A DNA stretch of 15,958 nt from JBOGGX01 sp050744245 (GCA_050744245.1 JBOGGX010000305.1:1-15958); one strand, 5' to 3'. Positions 1 through 7,646 are shown, numbered from the stretch's first letter. The notes: generated by a model not told the origin, from the sequence alone. A program made the numbers and translations.

Positions 1-287
1 GCCGCGGCCGCCGCCCACCACGTCGGCGTCGACCGGCTGCGAATCGGCCGACGGGCCAGGGCGGCCATGACCGTGGGAGCCACGTCCGGCGCGCCGTCGG
101 CCGGGTCGACCGGCTCGAACCGCAGGAGCCGGCGCACGTCGACGAGGCCCCGCTCGAAGGAGCGGCAGTCGGGGCAGTCGCGGAGGTGCAGGGTGACCGC
201 GTCGACGTCGATCGGGTCACCGCCGGGCTCCGCCGGCTCGCCGTCGACCGCCAGCGACAGCAGCCGTTGGGCGCCGTCACACCTCAT
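1..287 (-). CDS. Zinc-finger anti-sigma factor (partial, cut by left edge)
   Basis: The 95 codons present begin at ATG 287 and run out of the window without a stop. Cys3 is followed by His34-x3-Cys38-x2-Cys41 (HLRDCPDC), the zinc-binding signature of ZAS-type anti-sigma factors (zf-HC2 fold), which hold a cognate ECF sigma factor inactive. The last visible residues, TPTWWAAAA, could begin a transmembrane helix, so a membrane-anchored sensor is likely but its outer domain is not in view. The start codon lies 11 bases inside the end of the sigma-factor gene, an overlap typical of translationally coupled sigma/anti-sigma pairs. The spacing from Cys3 to His34 (30 residues) is slightly longer than the usual 24-27. 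The role is inferred from motif and neighbour; the signal sensed is unknown. Confidence 0.85.
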   Translation of the reverse strand, partial: MRCDGAQRLLSLAVDGEPAEPGGDPIDVDAVTLHLRDCPDCRSFERGLVDVRRLLRFEPVDPADGAPDVAPTVMAALARRPIRSRSTPTWWAAAA

Positions 288-855
288 CGGTCGCTCCCCG
301 CTCGGCCCGGTCGCCCTCGCCGTGATCCTGCCGCCATGCGTGCAGCCGTTGCCTGGCATGGAAGACCCGGCTCTTGACCGTCCCCACGGGCACATCGAGC
401 ACGGCCGCCACCTCGACGTACGTGAAGCCGAACACCTCGACCAGCACCAGCGGTTCGCGCATGGCCACCGGCAGTGCGGCCAGGGCGGCCCGAAGCTCGA
501 CCCTGTCGTCCGGCGCCGACGGTGGTCCAGGGGCCGGGGCCAGCTCCAGCAGCCGGGCCCGTCGTTGCGCTCGACGAAGCTCGTCGGTGGCGGCGTTGCG
601 GGCCACCTGGAACAGCCACGTCGTGAACTTGGCCTGGAATCGGAACGACCCGAGGTTGCGGTACAGGCGGAGGAAGGTCTCCTGGGTCAGGTCCTCGGCC
701 GCGGTCCGGTCGCCGACGAGGTGGCGCAGGAAGCGGAAGACCGGCGCCTGGTGGGAGCGGACGAGCCGTTCGAACGCAGCCGGGTCGCCCTTGGCTGCGG
801 CCCGGATGGTCGTGGGCTCCGGCTCCTCCACCCCTGCCTCTCGATCTCCGGTCAC
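277..855 (-). CDS. ECF-family RNA polymerase sigma factor
   Basis: This is a 192-residue protein with the two-domain layout of group IV sigma factors. Region 2 spans about residues 24-98, with the core-binding and -10 reading part around EDLTQETFLRLY and the FTTWLFQVARN helix. Region 4 spans about 119-175, with the helix-turn-helix TYVEVAAVLDVPVGTVKSRV that reads the -35 box. It should direct RNA polymerase to a small regulon when released from the anti-sigma factor encoded by the overlapping downstream gene. The start is uncertain. GTG 855 is the first possible start after an in-frame stop but has no good ribosome-binding site. GTG 831 has GAGAGG at suitable spacing. A strong GGAGGA precedes ATG 883, which is out of frame by one base. 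A TGAAC-N17-CGTC promoter lies upstream on the same strand, suggesting autoregulation. Confidence 0.93.
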   Translation of the reverse strand: MTGDREAGVEEPEPTTIRAAAKGDPAAFERLVRSHQAPVFRFLRHLVGDRTAAEDLTQETFLRLYRNLGSFRFQAKFTTWLFQVARNAATDELRRAQRRARLLELAPAPGPPSAPDDRVELRAALAALPVAMREPLVLVEVFGFTYVEVAAVLDVPVGTVKSRVFHARQRLHAWRQDHGEGDRAERGATDEV

Positions 856-924
856 GGGCCGCGCCCGTCCGGCGGAGGGTCATCCTGCTCCTCCCGATGT
901 CCGCTGTCCATGGACGACCGGTGC

Positions 925-950
925 GACGACCGTCGACCGGCGAAGGTTCA
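925..950 (-). promoter_or_regulatory. Putative ECF-type promoter for the sigma/anti-sigma operon
   Basis: Reading the minus strand, TGAAC (950-946) is followed by 17 bases and CGTC (928-925), the bipartite AAC/CGTC style of ECF promoters. The predicted transcript would start near 917, leaving a leader of about 60 bases before GTG 855. The same pair of boxes with identical spacing occurs on the other strand facing the lipoprotein gene. The match is seen directly; function is inferred. Confidence 0.5.
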
Positions 951-961
951 TCCGGGGGCGG

Positions 962-987
962 TGAACTCGCGGGGGGCAGGCGTCGTC
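962..987 (+). promoter_or_regulatory. Putative ECF-type promoter for the lipoprotein gene
   Basis: TGAAC (962-966), 17 bases, then CGTC (984-987). The CGTC box ends 8 bases before ATG 996, so transcription would begin at or next to the start codon, giving a leaderless message. An overlapping CGTC at 981-984 would give 14-base spacing. The boxes match those facing the sigma-factor gene on the minus strand, which supports control by the same sigma factor. Confidence 0.5.
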
Positions 988-995
988 TCCCTGGC

Positions 996-2240
996 ATGCG
1001 TGCGACACGGGTGGGAACGATGATCTCGGCGTTGGCGGTCGTCCTGGTCGGTTGCGGGCAACCGGATGTCGGTGACCGGCTGGTGATCGGCACCGCCGAG
1101 GGGCTCATGACCCTCGACACCGGCACCGGGCGGATCGTCGACTATCCGCCGGCCTCGGTGGCGACTCCCGACGGCGGCATTGTGGTGACGGCAACGACCC
1201 GTGCGGGGAGCTCGAGCATTCGCGCCGTCGACGTCGCCTACGACAGGACATTGTGGACGCTCGGCGTCGACGAGCCGCTCGAGCCTCGCCTGGTGGCGAC
1301 CGGAGGAGAGCGGGTCGCGCTCGGGCCGCCTCGAGCCGAGCCGCTCCCCAACGGTTACCCGGCGGGCCGCAACACCACCCAGATCGTCATCGCCGGCCCC
1401 GACGCTCCCGTCCGCCGCTTCTCGGTGGCGGGCAACGTCGAGCCCGAGGCGTTCTCGCTCGACGGCACGGCGTTGTTCGTCGTCGACTACCAGCCGGCCC
1501 GGTCGCCGACGCACTATCAGGTGCGCCGGCTCGACCTGGGCACCGGCGAGCTCGGCGACGTGTTCAGCGTCGACGCCGAGCTGCAGCGGGCGATGCAGGG
1601 GGTGGCCAGGAGCCAGGCCTGGGATCCGGAGGGCGATCGGCTGTACACGCTCTACACGCTCGACCCGTCGGCCCATGCCGGCGTCGGGCACACCAGGCAC
1701 GCCGGCCATGGCGGCAACGCGTTCGTCCACGTGCTCGACCTCGACGAGCAATGGGCCCATTGCATCGATCTCCCGGCCGGCTTCAGCGCCGGGTCGAGCA
1801 CGCTCGGGCTCCGCCATCCCGGCCGGCTCCTCTACGCCTTCGACGTCGTGAACGGGACCATGGCCGAGGTCGACACGGCCGACCTCGCCGTCACCCGGAC
1901 GGCCGAGCTCCCGATCACCGCGCCGCCGTCGGCCCGGGCGACGGTCACGGCCGACGACGAGCGGCTCTTCGTCGGTGTCGGCCGCGATGTCGTCGTCGTC
2001 GACCAGGAGTCGCTGGAGCCGATCGCCGACCTCAGGACCACGGCGACCGTCGTCGACCTCCGGCCGTCGGCGTCGGGCGACGAGCTGTACGTCGTCGAGC
2101 GCCGATCGGTCATCGTGCTCGACCCGGCGACGGGGGAGGTGCGGGGCCGGCTCGACCTCGAGCTCGCGCCGGATGCTCGCGTGGTGGCGCCCGTGCCGAC
2201 GATCGACCCGGCCCGGCTGGCGACCGAGTGCGCCTGCTGA
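996..2240 (+). CDS. Secreted lipoprotein with predicted beta-propeller (YncE/WD40-like) fold
   Basis: The 414-residue product starts MRATRVG, followed by a hydrophobic stretch and the lipobox LVGC with Cys20, so it should be exported and lipid-anchored. The mature part has repeated blade-like segments of the pattern 'hydrophobic strand - D - strand - G' (for example LMTLDTGTGRI, FVHVLDL, VIVLDPATGEV), suggesting a beta-propeller. A His-rich loop carries His227, 232, 235, 238 and 245, closely followed by WAHC (His255, Cys256). The chain ends ECAC. These could bind a metal, which is inference. ATG 996 is chosen because it gives a basic signal-peptide n-region and sits 8 bases after a putative promoter box. 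ATG 1020 is an alternative, and the 33 codons upstream of 996 look non-native. The gene is divergent from the ECF sigma operon and converges with the lyase gene, 12 bases apart. Function unknown. Confidence 0.8.
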   Translation: MRATRVGTMISALAVVLVGCGQPDVGDRLVIGTAEGLMTLDTGTGRIVDYPPASVATPDGGIVVTATTRAGSSSIRAVDVAYDRTLWTLGVDEPLEPRLVATGGERVALGPPRAEPLPNGYPAGRNTTQIVIAGPDAPVRRFSVAGNVEPEAFSLDGTALFVVDYQPARSPTHYQVRRLDLGTGELGDVFSVDAELQRAMQGVARSQAWDPEGDRLYTLYTLDPSAHAGVGHTRHAGHGGNAFVHVLDLDEQWAHCIDLPAGFSAGSSTLGLRHPGRLLYAFDVVNGTMAEVDTADLAVTRTAELPITAPPSARATVTADDERLFVGVGRDVVVVDQESLEPIADLRTTATVVDLRPSASGDELYVVERRSVIVLDPATGEVRGRLDLELAPDARVVAPVPTIDPARLATECAC

Positions 2241-2252
2241 GGCGGAGGCGGC

Positions 2253-3545
2253 TCAGGCCGCGCCCGGCGGCTCCCGGTCGAGGGGGACGAGCCCGACCCG
2301 GTAGCCGGCGGACCGCAGCTGCTCCATGAGCCGCTCGGCGTGGTCGCGGTCGAGGGTCTCGACCACGAGCTCGACCTCGGTCGAGCGGATCGGCATGTCG
2401 GCGAACACCCGCTGATGGATGACCTCGATGATGTTGCCGCCGGCGTCGCCGACGACCTTGGTCAGCCGGGCCAGCGTCCCGGGGCGGTCGTCGACCATGA
2501 CCCGCAAGCGCGAGAGCCGCCCGCTCCGCACCAGCGCACGGAGGATGACCGACGCCAGCAGCCGGCTGTCGATGTTGCCGCCGGTGAGGACGACCCCCAC
2601 CTTCTTGCCCGCGAACCGGTCGGAATGCTCCAGCAGGGCGGCCAGGCCGGCGGCGCCCGCCCCCTCGCTGACGACCTTCTCGATCTCGAGGAAGAGGTTG
2701 ACGCCGTCCTCGATGGCCGACTCGCTGACCGTCACGACGTCGTCGACGAGTGCGGCGACGATGCGGCGGGTGAGGCGCCCGGCCACCGGCACGGCGATGC
2801 CCTCGGCCATCGTCGGCCCGCCCGGGCAGTGGCTCTCGCCCTCGGCCAGGGCGCTGACCATCGACGGATAGGTCTCGGTCTGCACGCCGATGATCTCGAT
2901 GTCGGGCCGGAGCCGGCGGGCCGCGATCGACACGCCGGAGATCAGCCCGCCCCCGCCGACGGGGACGGCGAGGATGTCGAGCGCCGGGTGGTCGGTGAGG
3001 AGCTCGAGCCCGACCGTGCCCGCCCCGGCGATGACGAACGGGTCGTCGAAGGGGTGGACGAACGTGAGCCCGGCCTCGGCCAGGAGGTGGGCGTGGTCCA
3101 TCGAGTCGCCCACCGTCTCGCCCTTGAGCTCGACCGCGGCCCCGAGGTCTCTGGTTCGCTTCACCTTGAGGAAGGGCGTGGCCTCCGGCATCACGATCGT
3201 GGCCGCGACGCCCAGCCGGCGTGCGTGGTGGGCCACGGCCTGGGCGTGGTTGCCGGCCGAGGCCGCGACCACGCCGCCGGCTCGCTCCTCGTCGGTCAGG
3301 TTGAGCAGCCGGTTGAGCGCACCCCTGTCCTTGTAGGAGCCGGTGAACTGCAGGTTCTCGAACTTGACCACGACGTCGGCGCCGAGCACGTTCGACAAGG
3401 TCTCCGACCGGGTGCTCGGCGTCCGCACCACCTGGCCTTCGATCCGCCTGGCCGCGGACTCGACGTCGGCAAGGGTGACGGGGAGCGTGGTGTCGCCGCG
3501 GTTGTCCCTGTCCGGCTCGGGGTCGATCGTCACGGCCGACAGCAT
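2253..3545 (-). CDS. ilvA: Threonine ammonia-lyase, medium form with C-terminal ACT domain
   Basis: This 430-residue PLP enzyme should convert L-threonine to 2-oxobutyrate and ammonia in the cytoplasm, the first step toward isoleucine or a catabolic route. Visible hallmarks are the PLP-binding lysine Lys72 in GSYKDRG, the AGNHAQ loop at 97-102, the phosphate-binding glycine run GGGGL at 197-201 and TGGNID at 321-326. The catalytic fold ends near residue 340. One ACT domain (about 346-425, starting RLRVMVDDRPGTL) follows, usually the site for amino-acid feedback. Length and a single ACT module match the medium-form family rather than the longer two-ACT biosynthetic enzymes. The 113-base spacer separating it from the upstream peptidase gene holds a hairpin and a heptamer repeat. 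Serine could also be a substrate. Confidence 0.93.
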   Translation of the reverse strand: MLSAVTIDPEPDRDNRGDTTLPVTLADVESAARRIEGQVVRTPSTRSETLSNVLGADVVVKFENLQFTGSYKDRGALNRLLNLTDEERAGGVVAASAGNHAQAVAHHARRLGVAATIVMPEATPFLKVKRTRDLGAAVELKGETVGDSMDHAHLLAEAGLTFVHPFDDPFVIAGAGTVGLELLTDHPALDILAVPVGGGGLISGVSIAARRLRPDIEIIGVQTETYPSMVSALAEGESHCPGGPTMAEGIAVPVAGRLTRRIVAALVDDVVTVSESAIEDGVNLFLEIEKVVSEGAGAAGLAALLEHSDRFAGKKVGVVLTGGNIDSRLLASVILRALVRSGRLSRLRVMVDDRPGTLARLTKVVGDAGGNIIEVIHQRVFADMPIRSTEVELVVETLDRDHAERLMEQLRSAGYRVGLVPLDREPPGAA

Positions 3546-3599
3546 GCCTCAGGCCGCGACGGATGGTGACGGTTCTGTGGCGACTTGCGCACGCTATTC

Positions 3600-3615
3600 G
3601 TGTCGAGGGCGACAC
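3600..3615 (-). terminator. Short perfect hairpin between peptidase and lyase genes
   Basis: GTGTCG and CGACAC form a perfect 6-bp stem with a 4-base loop (AGGG on the plus strand). It lies downstream of the peptidase stop and 55 bases upstream of the lyase start on the same strand. No T-run follows on the minus strand, so it is a weak candidate for a terminator or leader structure. Confidence 0.25.
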
Positions 3616-3634
3616 AGAGGCGGTTTTGGGTAGT

Positions 3635-3662
3635 GGGCTACCGGCTATCGGCCACCGGCTAC
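3635..3662. repeat. Four tandem degenerate heptamers, consensus CGGCTAC
   Basis: Four consecutive 7-base units read GGGCTAC, CGGCTAT, CGGCCAC and CGGCTAC, each with at most one difference from CGGCTAC. The last unit overlaps the TAG stop codon of the M20 peptidase gene (3659-3661). Otherwise the array is intergenic. No terminal inverted repeats or duplicated flanks are visible. Confidence 0.6.
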
Positions 3663-5086
3663 CGGTGGGCGTGGGCGTCGAGCACGTGGGCGACGGCCAC
3701 GGTGACGGCCCTGGCCGTCGGCAGGTGGAGGAACTCGTTAGGGCCGTGGGCGTTGGACCCGGGGCCGAGCACGCCGGTGACGAGGAATTGGGCGGCCGGG
3801 TAGCGCGCGCCCAGCATCTGCATGAACGGGATCGACCCGCCCTCGCCGACGTAGCGGGCGGGCTGGCCGAACCCGGCCATCGACCCGGCCTCGGTCGCCT
3901 CGGCCAGCCAGGGTTCGAGCGGCGGGGCGTTCCAGCCCCAGCCCCGGTCGGCGGCATCGACCCTAACCGTGGCCCCGTAGGGCGGATCGGCGGTGAGAGC
4001 CGCATGCACTGCGTCGGCGGCCCGGTCGACGTCGGCCGTCGGTGGGAGGCGCAGCGACAGCCGGGCCGTGGTGAACGGCCGCAGCACGTTGCCGGCGGCG
4101 GCCACCGGCGGCACCCCGTCGACGCCGGTCGTGGCCAGCGCCGGACGCCAGCTCCGGTTGCGCAGCAGACCGGCCGTGTCGTCGGCCACCAGCCGCAGCC
4201 CGTCGACGGGTCTCGCGCCGTGCATCAGGTGTTCGGGGGTGAGCTCGGCCGCGGCCGCCTCGATCTCAGCCTCGCGGTCGGGCGGGATCTCGACGTGGAG
4301 CTCGTCGACCAGGATCTCGCCGGACGCCTGGTCCTCGAGCCGGGCGATCAGCTGGCGCAGGATCCGGAACGACGACGGGATGACGCCGCTCCCCGTGCCG
4401 GAGTGGATCCCGTCGTGGAGCACCTCGACCGTCACCGTCACCCCGAGCAGCCCGCGCAGCGAGTTGGTGACCCAGAGACGGTCCCACGTCTCGCATCCGG
4501 AGTCGAGGCACACCACCAGCGAGACCTCGCCCAGCCGGTCGGCCAGGGCCTCGACATAGGCCGGCAGGTCGGCGCTGCCGCTCTCCTCGCACGCCTCGAT
4601 CAGGACGACGCAACGGGCGTGGTCGCCGCCGGCCGCCCGGGCGGCCTCGATGGCGCCGAGCGCGGCGAAGATCGAGTAGCCGTCGTCGCCCGCCCCCCGG
4701 CCATAGAGGCGATCGCCCTCGAGCACCGGCTTCCACGGACCGAGCCCCTCCCGCCAACCGGTGAACTCCGGCTGCTTGTCGAGATGGCCGTAGAGCAGCA
4801 CGGTGTCGCCGCGGTCGGCGCCCGTTGCCGGCACCTCGCCCACGATGACCGGCGTGCGCCCGTCGAGCCGGACGACGTCGACGGTGAGGCCCTCGATCGA
4901 GCGGTCGGCGGCCCAGCCGCGGAGCCGCTCGACCGCGTCGTCGATGTGGCCCAGCTCGGCCCAGTCGGGGGCGAAGCCGGGCGACAGGCACGGGATCCGG
5001 ATGTAGTCGTGCAGGGTGGGCAGGGCGTCGACCTCCCAGAACTTCTCGCTGGTGGTGACCGCCGTCGCGGAGTCCATGTGGGTCAC
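3659..5086 (-). CDS. M20-family metallopeptidase (dipeptidase-like)
   Basis: This is a 475-residue cytoplasmic di-zinc hydrolase of the M20/CNDP dipeptidase type, expected to release amino acids from short peptides. The metal site is complete: His101 and Asp103 in YGHLDKQP, bridging Asp134 in GRGAGDDGYS, catalytic Glu167 with Glu168 in CEESGS, Asp195 in CLDSG and His447 in SNAHGPNE. His228 in HDGIHSG fits the dimer-contact histidine of the lid domain (about 215-385). No signal peptide is visible. GTG 5086 is preferred because GGAG lies 5 bases upstream of it; ATG 5077 is an alternative. Its start is 47 bases from that of the divergent sugar kinase, so the two promoters must overlap. Exact substrate is not readable from sequence. 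Confidence 0.9.
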   Translation of the reverse strand: MTHMDSATAVTTSEKFWEVDALPTLHDYIRIPCLSPGFAPDWAELGHIDDAVERLRGWAADRSIEGLTVDVVRLDGRTPVIVGEVPATGADRGDTVLLYGHLDKQPEFTGWREGLGPWKPVLEGDRLYGRGAGDDGYSIFAALGAIEAARAAGGDHARCVVLIEACEESGSADLPAYVEALADRLGEVSLVVCLDSGCETWDRLWVTNSLRGLLGVTVTVEVLHDGIHSGTGSGVIPSSFRILRQLIARLEDQASGEILVDELHVEIPPDREAEIEAAAAELTPEHLMHGARPVDGLRLVADDTAGLLRNRSWRPALATTGVDGVPPVAAAGNVLRPFTTARLSLRLPPTADVDRAADAVHAALTADPPYGATVRVDAADRGWGWNAPPLEPWLAEATEAGSMAGFGQPARYVGEGGSIPFMQMLGARYPAAQFLVTGVLGPGSNAHGPNEFLHLPTARAVTVAVAHVLDAHAHR

Positions 5087-5121
5087 CGTAGCTCCGAGCG
5101 ACTAGAACGGACGGGCCCGCC

Positions 5122-5128
5122 GAGGAGG
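5122..5128 (+). promoter_or_regulatory. Ribosome-binding site of the PfkB kinase gene
   Basis: GAGGAGG ends 5 bases before ATG 5134, close to a perfect anti-16S match. It fixes the start at ATG 5134 rather than at GTG 5128, which overlaps the site itself. Confidence 0.8.
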
Positions 5129-5133
5129 TGACC

Positions 5134-6051
5134 ATGAGCGATCCGCGCCCCGCAGCCGTACCCGCCGATGTGTCGGCGTCGGCCGTCCCGAGGGGTCGGG
5201 TGGTGGTCATCGGGAGCCTCAATGTCGACCATACGGTCTGGGTTGAGCGGCTGCCGGCGGCGGGGGAGACCCTGCTGGCTCGCGTCCACGACGTCACCCT
5301 CGGGGGCAAGGGACTCAACCAGGCGGTGACCGCCGCCCGGCAGGGGGCCGACGTCGCCATGGTCGGCTGCGTCGGGGAGGACCTCGATGGCGCCCAGGTG
5401 ATCGCAACGCTGGAGCACGAGGGGATCGACGCCTCGCTCGTGCGCCGCCACGCCGAGCTCCCGACCGGACGGGCCCACATCACGGTGGCCGACGACGGCG
5501 CCAACACGATCGTCGTCGTGCCCGGCGCCAACCTGAGCGTCGACTTTCCATCGGCCGCGCTGACCGGCGCCCAGGTGCTGTTGGCCCAGCTCGAGTCGCC
5601 GCTCGACGTGGTCGTGGCCGCGCTGTCCGCGGCCCGGGCCGCCGGCGTGGTCACGGTGCTCAACCCGTCGCCGGCGATCCCCCTCCCGGCCGAGGTGCTC
5701 GACCTCGTCGACTACCTGGTGCCCAACGAGCACGAGGCCCGGGCTCTCGACGTGGAGCACGACTACCCGGCCTCCGGCACCCTCATCGTCACCCACGGCG
5801 ATGCCGGAGCGTCGGTGCGCAAGGGCGGTCGGGAGAAGTGGCTCCCTGCGGTCGAGGTCGAGCGCGTGGTCGATCCGACCGCGGCGGGCGATGCGTTCTG
5901 CGGGACCCTGGCCGCCGGGTTGGCCCGCGGCGTCCCGTTCGGCGTGGTGCTCAGCCGGTCCGCCGCGGCCGGCGCCCACGCGGTCACGATCGCCGGCGCC
6001 CTGCCGTCGCTGCCGACGGCGGACGACGTCGACGCGGTGATGACCGGGTAG
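5134..6051 (+). CDS. PfkB-family sugar kinase, ribokinase-like
   Basis: The 305-residue protein belongs to the ribokinase/PfkB fold, which phosphorylates sugars or nucleosides with ATP. The N-terminal signature GSLNVDH (27-33) holds the substrate-binding aspartate. GGKGLNQA (57-64) is the first family signature. The second signature, DPTAAGDAF (247-255), provides the anion hole and the catalytic base Asp253. The TAAGD form is the one seen in ribokinases, so ribose is the most likely substrate, but no ribose transporter or other sugar gene is adjacent. The gene ends 9 bases from the convergent carboxylesterase gene. Its start is divergent from the M20 peptidase gene. Confidence 0.9.
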   Translation: MSDPRPAAVPADVSASAVPRGRVVVIGSLNVDHTVWVERLPAAGETLLARVHDVTLGGKGLNQAVTAARQGADVAMVGCVGEDLDGAQVIATLEHEGIDASLVRRHAELPTGRAHITVADDGANTIVVVPGANLSVDFPSAALTGAQVLLAQLESPLDVVVAALSAARAAGVVTVLNPSPAIPLPAEVLDLVDYLVPNEHEARALDVEHDYPASGTLIVTHGDAGASVRKGGREKWLPAVEVERVVDPTAAGDAFCGTLAAGLARGVPFGVVLSRSAAAGAHAVTIAGALPSLPTADDVDAVMTG

Positions 6052-6060
6052 GTCGGCCGC

Positions 6061-7638
6061 TCAGGAAGCTGCGTCCCAGAGCGCCCGCTCGGCCGCCCTC
6101 GGGTCGTCGACCAGTTGGCAGCCGTCGGCGGCCAGCACCATGGTCGCCCGCCGCTCCGGCGTGTAGGGCGCCCAGTCGGGCAGACCTTCGTGGCCGGGGC
6201 GGCCCGACCGGGCGAAGGCCAACCAGGCCCCGCTGGTCGCGGCGGCCAGGCGGTGAGCCGCACCGTCGAGCGGACCCAGGAACAGGTCGACACCGGACTG
6301 GTCGAGGTTGTCGAAGACGAACGGCACATCGACGACGTGGCTGGCCCCGAGCGCACCACCGAACGCGGTCGACTTGAAGCCAAACTCGTACAGATAGGTC
6401 GACGGGTTGGCCGCGGCCCTGGCGTGGGCCTCGGCCAGCCGGACGGCCGGGATGCGGAAAACCCGGTCGGTCGACAACGCCACCCAGAGGTCCTCGGCGC
6501 CCCGGCCCGGGCGGGCCCGGCGGTAGGTGTCGATGACCTCCTCGGCCCGCTCCGGCCCCACGAGCCAGGTCGCGGCCCGGCGCAGCCGATCGTCGTCGAT
6601 CCGCGACTGGCTCATGAGTTGGAAGATCCGCCACTCCTCGGCCGTGGTGCCGGCGATGAGCGGGATGCCGGCCGCGGCGCCGTCGGCCACCGCCTCGACC
6701 GGGCGGCGGGGCAGCGTTGTCCCGTCGACGACCGGTTGGAACGGCAGGGCGCCCGCCTCGGCCGCCGGCACCTTCTGGGCCAGGGCCGCCGCGGTCATCG
6801 CCATCGAGACGGCGTCCTGGGCGGCGAGGAGGCGTTCGACGGGAGCGTCGAGCAGCGCCGCCGCGGCGCGGCCGCGGTCTCGGTCGCGGTCGGCGGCGGC
6901 CACGCCCAGCTCGGCCAGCACCGCCTCGGCCACCCGGGTCCCACGGTCGGCGGTCGACACGTGATGGCCGGCGCCGCTCTGGGCGATCGCCCGGTGGAAG
7001 CGTCCCCTCGCCGCCGGCATGCCGAGGAGCGTGGCGACGCTCATGCCGCCGGCCGACTCACCGAACACGGTGACTCGCTCGGGGTCGCCGCCGAAGCCGT
7101 CGATGTTGTCGCGCACCCAATCCAGGGCGGCGATCTGGTCGAGCAGCCCGAGGTTGCCGGACGAGGCGAAGCGCTCGCCGAGCAGGTCGGCGAGATGGAG
7201 AAAGCCCAGGGCGCCCAGCCGGTAGTTCATGGTCACGACGACGACGTCGCCCCGGTTCACCAGGCGGGTGCCGTGGTACCAGGGCACGCCGCCGGAGCCG
7301 GTGGCGAACGACCCGCCGTGGAGCCACACCAGCACCGGACGGCGGCCGCCGTCGACCGCGGGTGTCCAGAGGTTGAGGGTCAGGCAGGCCTCACTCGTCG
7401 GCCGGTCCTTCCCCGCGGCCATAAGCAGTTCGGTGGCCGAGCTGTTCTGGGGCGCGCTCGGACCGAACGAGGTCGCGTCGCGCACCCAGGGCCAGGGCGA
7501 CGGCGGCTCGGGTGGTCGGAACCGACGATCGCCTATCGGGGGCGCGGCGTAGGGGATGCCGGTGAAGCGAACCACCCCCTCGGGTAGTTGCTTCCCGCGG
7601 ACGTCGCCGGCGGTGGTCGTCGCCACGGGTTCGGCCAT
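6061..7638 (-). CDS. Type-B carboxylesterase
   Basis: The 525-residue alpha/beta hydrolase has the full catalytic set of the carboxylesterase/para-nitrobenzyl esterase family. These are the oxyanion-hole HGG at 107-109 in VWLHGGSFATGSG, nucleophile Ser195 in GESAGGMS, an acid at Glu334 or Glu335 in GTTAEEW, and His434 in GASHVVDVPF. The family N-terminus (GVVRFTGIPYAAPPIGDRRF) is intact. ATG 7638 is preferred, because the longer reading frame to 7809 has low-complexity, shadow-like sequence and would overlap the divergent dioxygenase gene. No Shine-Dalgarno is present; TAGCCT ends 8 bases before the ATG, suggesting a leaderless transcript. No signal peptide is seen. The natural ester substrate is unknown. 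Confidence 0.92.
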   Translation of the reverse strand: MAEPVATTTAGDVRGKQLPEGVVRFTGIPYAAPPIGDRRFRPPEPPSPWPWVRDATSFGPSAPQNSSATELLMAAGKDRPTSEACLTLNLWTPAVDGGRRPVLVWLHGGSFATGSGGVPWYHGTRLVNRGDVVVVTMNYRLGALGFLHLADLLGERFASSGNLGLLDQIAALDWVRDNIDGFGGDPERVTVFGESAGGMSVATLLGMPAARGRFHRAIAQSGAGHHVSTADRGTRVAEAVLAELGVAAADRDRDRGRAAAALLDAPVERLLAAQDAVSMAMTAAALAQKVPAAEAGALPFQPVVDGTTLPRRPVEAVADGAAAGIPLIAGTTAEEWRIFQLMSQSRIDDDRLRRAATWLVGPERAEEVIDTYRRARPGRGAEDLWVALSTDRVFRIPAVRLAEAHARAAANPSTYLYEFGFKSTAFGGALGASHVVDVPFVFDNLDQSGVDLFLGPLDGAAHRLAAATSGAWLAFARSGRPGHEGLPDWAPYTPERRATMVLAADGCQLVDDPRAAERALWDAAS

Positions 7639-7646
7639 GGCCGGGG

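Noticed and set aside
2237..2256. CTGAG-N10-CTCAG inverted repeat between the convergent lipoprotein and lyase ends as a terminator
   Set aside because: The 5-bp arms largely consist of the two opposed TGA stop codons, and no T-run follows, so it is probably coincidental.
2110..4005. A 631-codon open frame on the minus strand overlapping the lyase and peptidase genes
   Set aside because: Its product is a Pro/Arg/Gly-rich low-complexity string, the usual shadow of a high-GC gene in another frame; the lyase frame has full catalytic motifs.
3563..5131. A 522-codon plus-strand open frame antisense to the M20 peptidase
   Set aside because: No recognisable domain and a composition typical of the antisense frame in GC-rich DNA; the peptidase strand carries all metal ligands.
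5872..5898. DPTAAGDAF instead of the common DTTGAGDAF in the PfkB kinase
   Set aside because: The Ala-Ala-Gly-Asp form is normal in ribokinases, and the catalytic aspartate is present.
6115..7587. A 490-codon plus-strand open frame antisense to the carboxylesterase
   Set aside because: Low-complexity shadow; the opposite strand holds an intact esterase triad.
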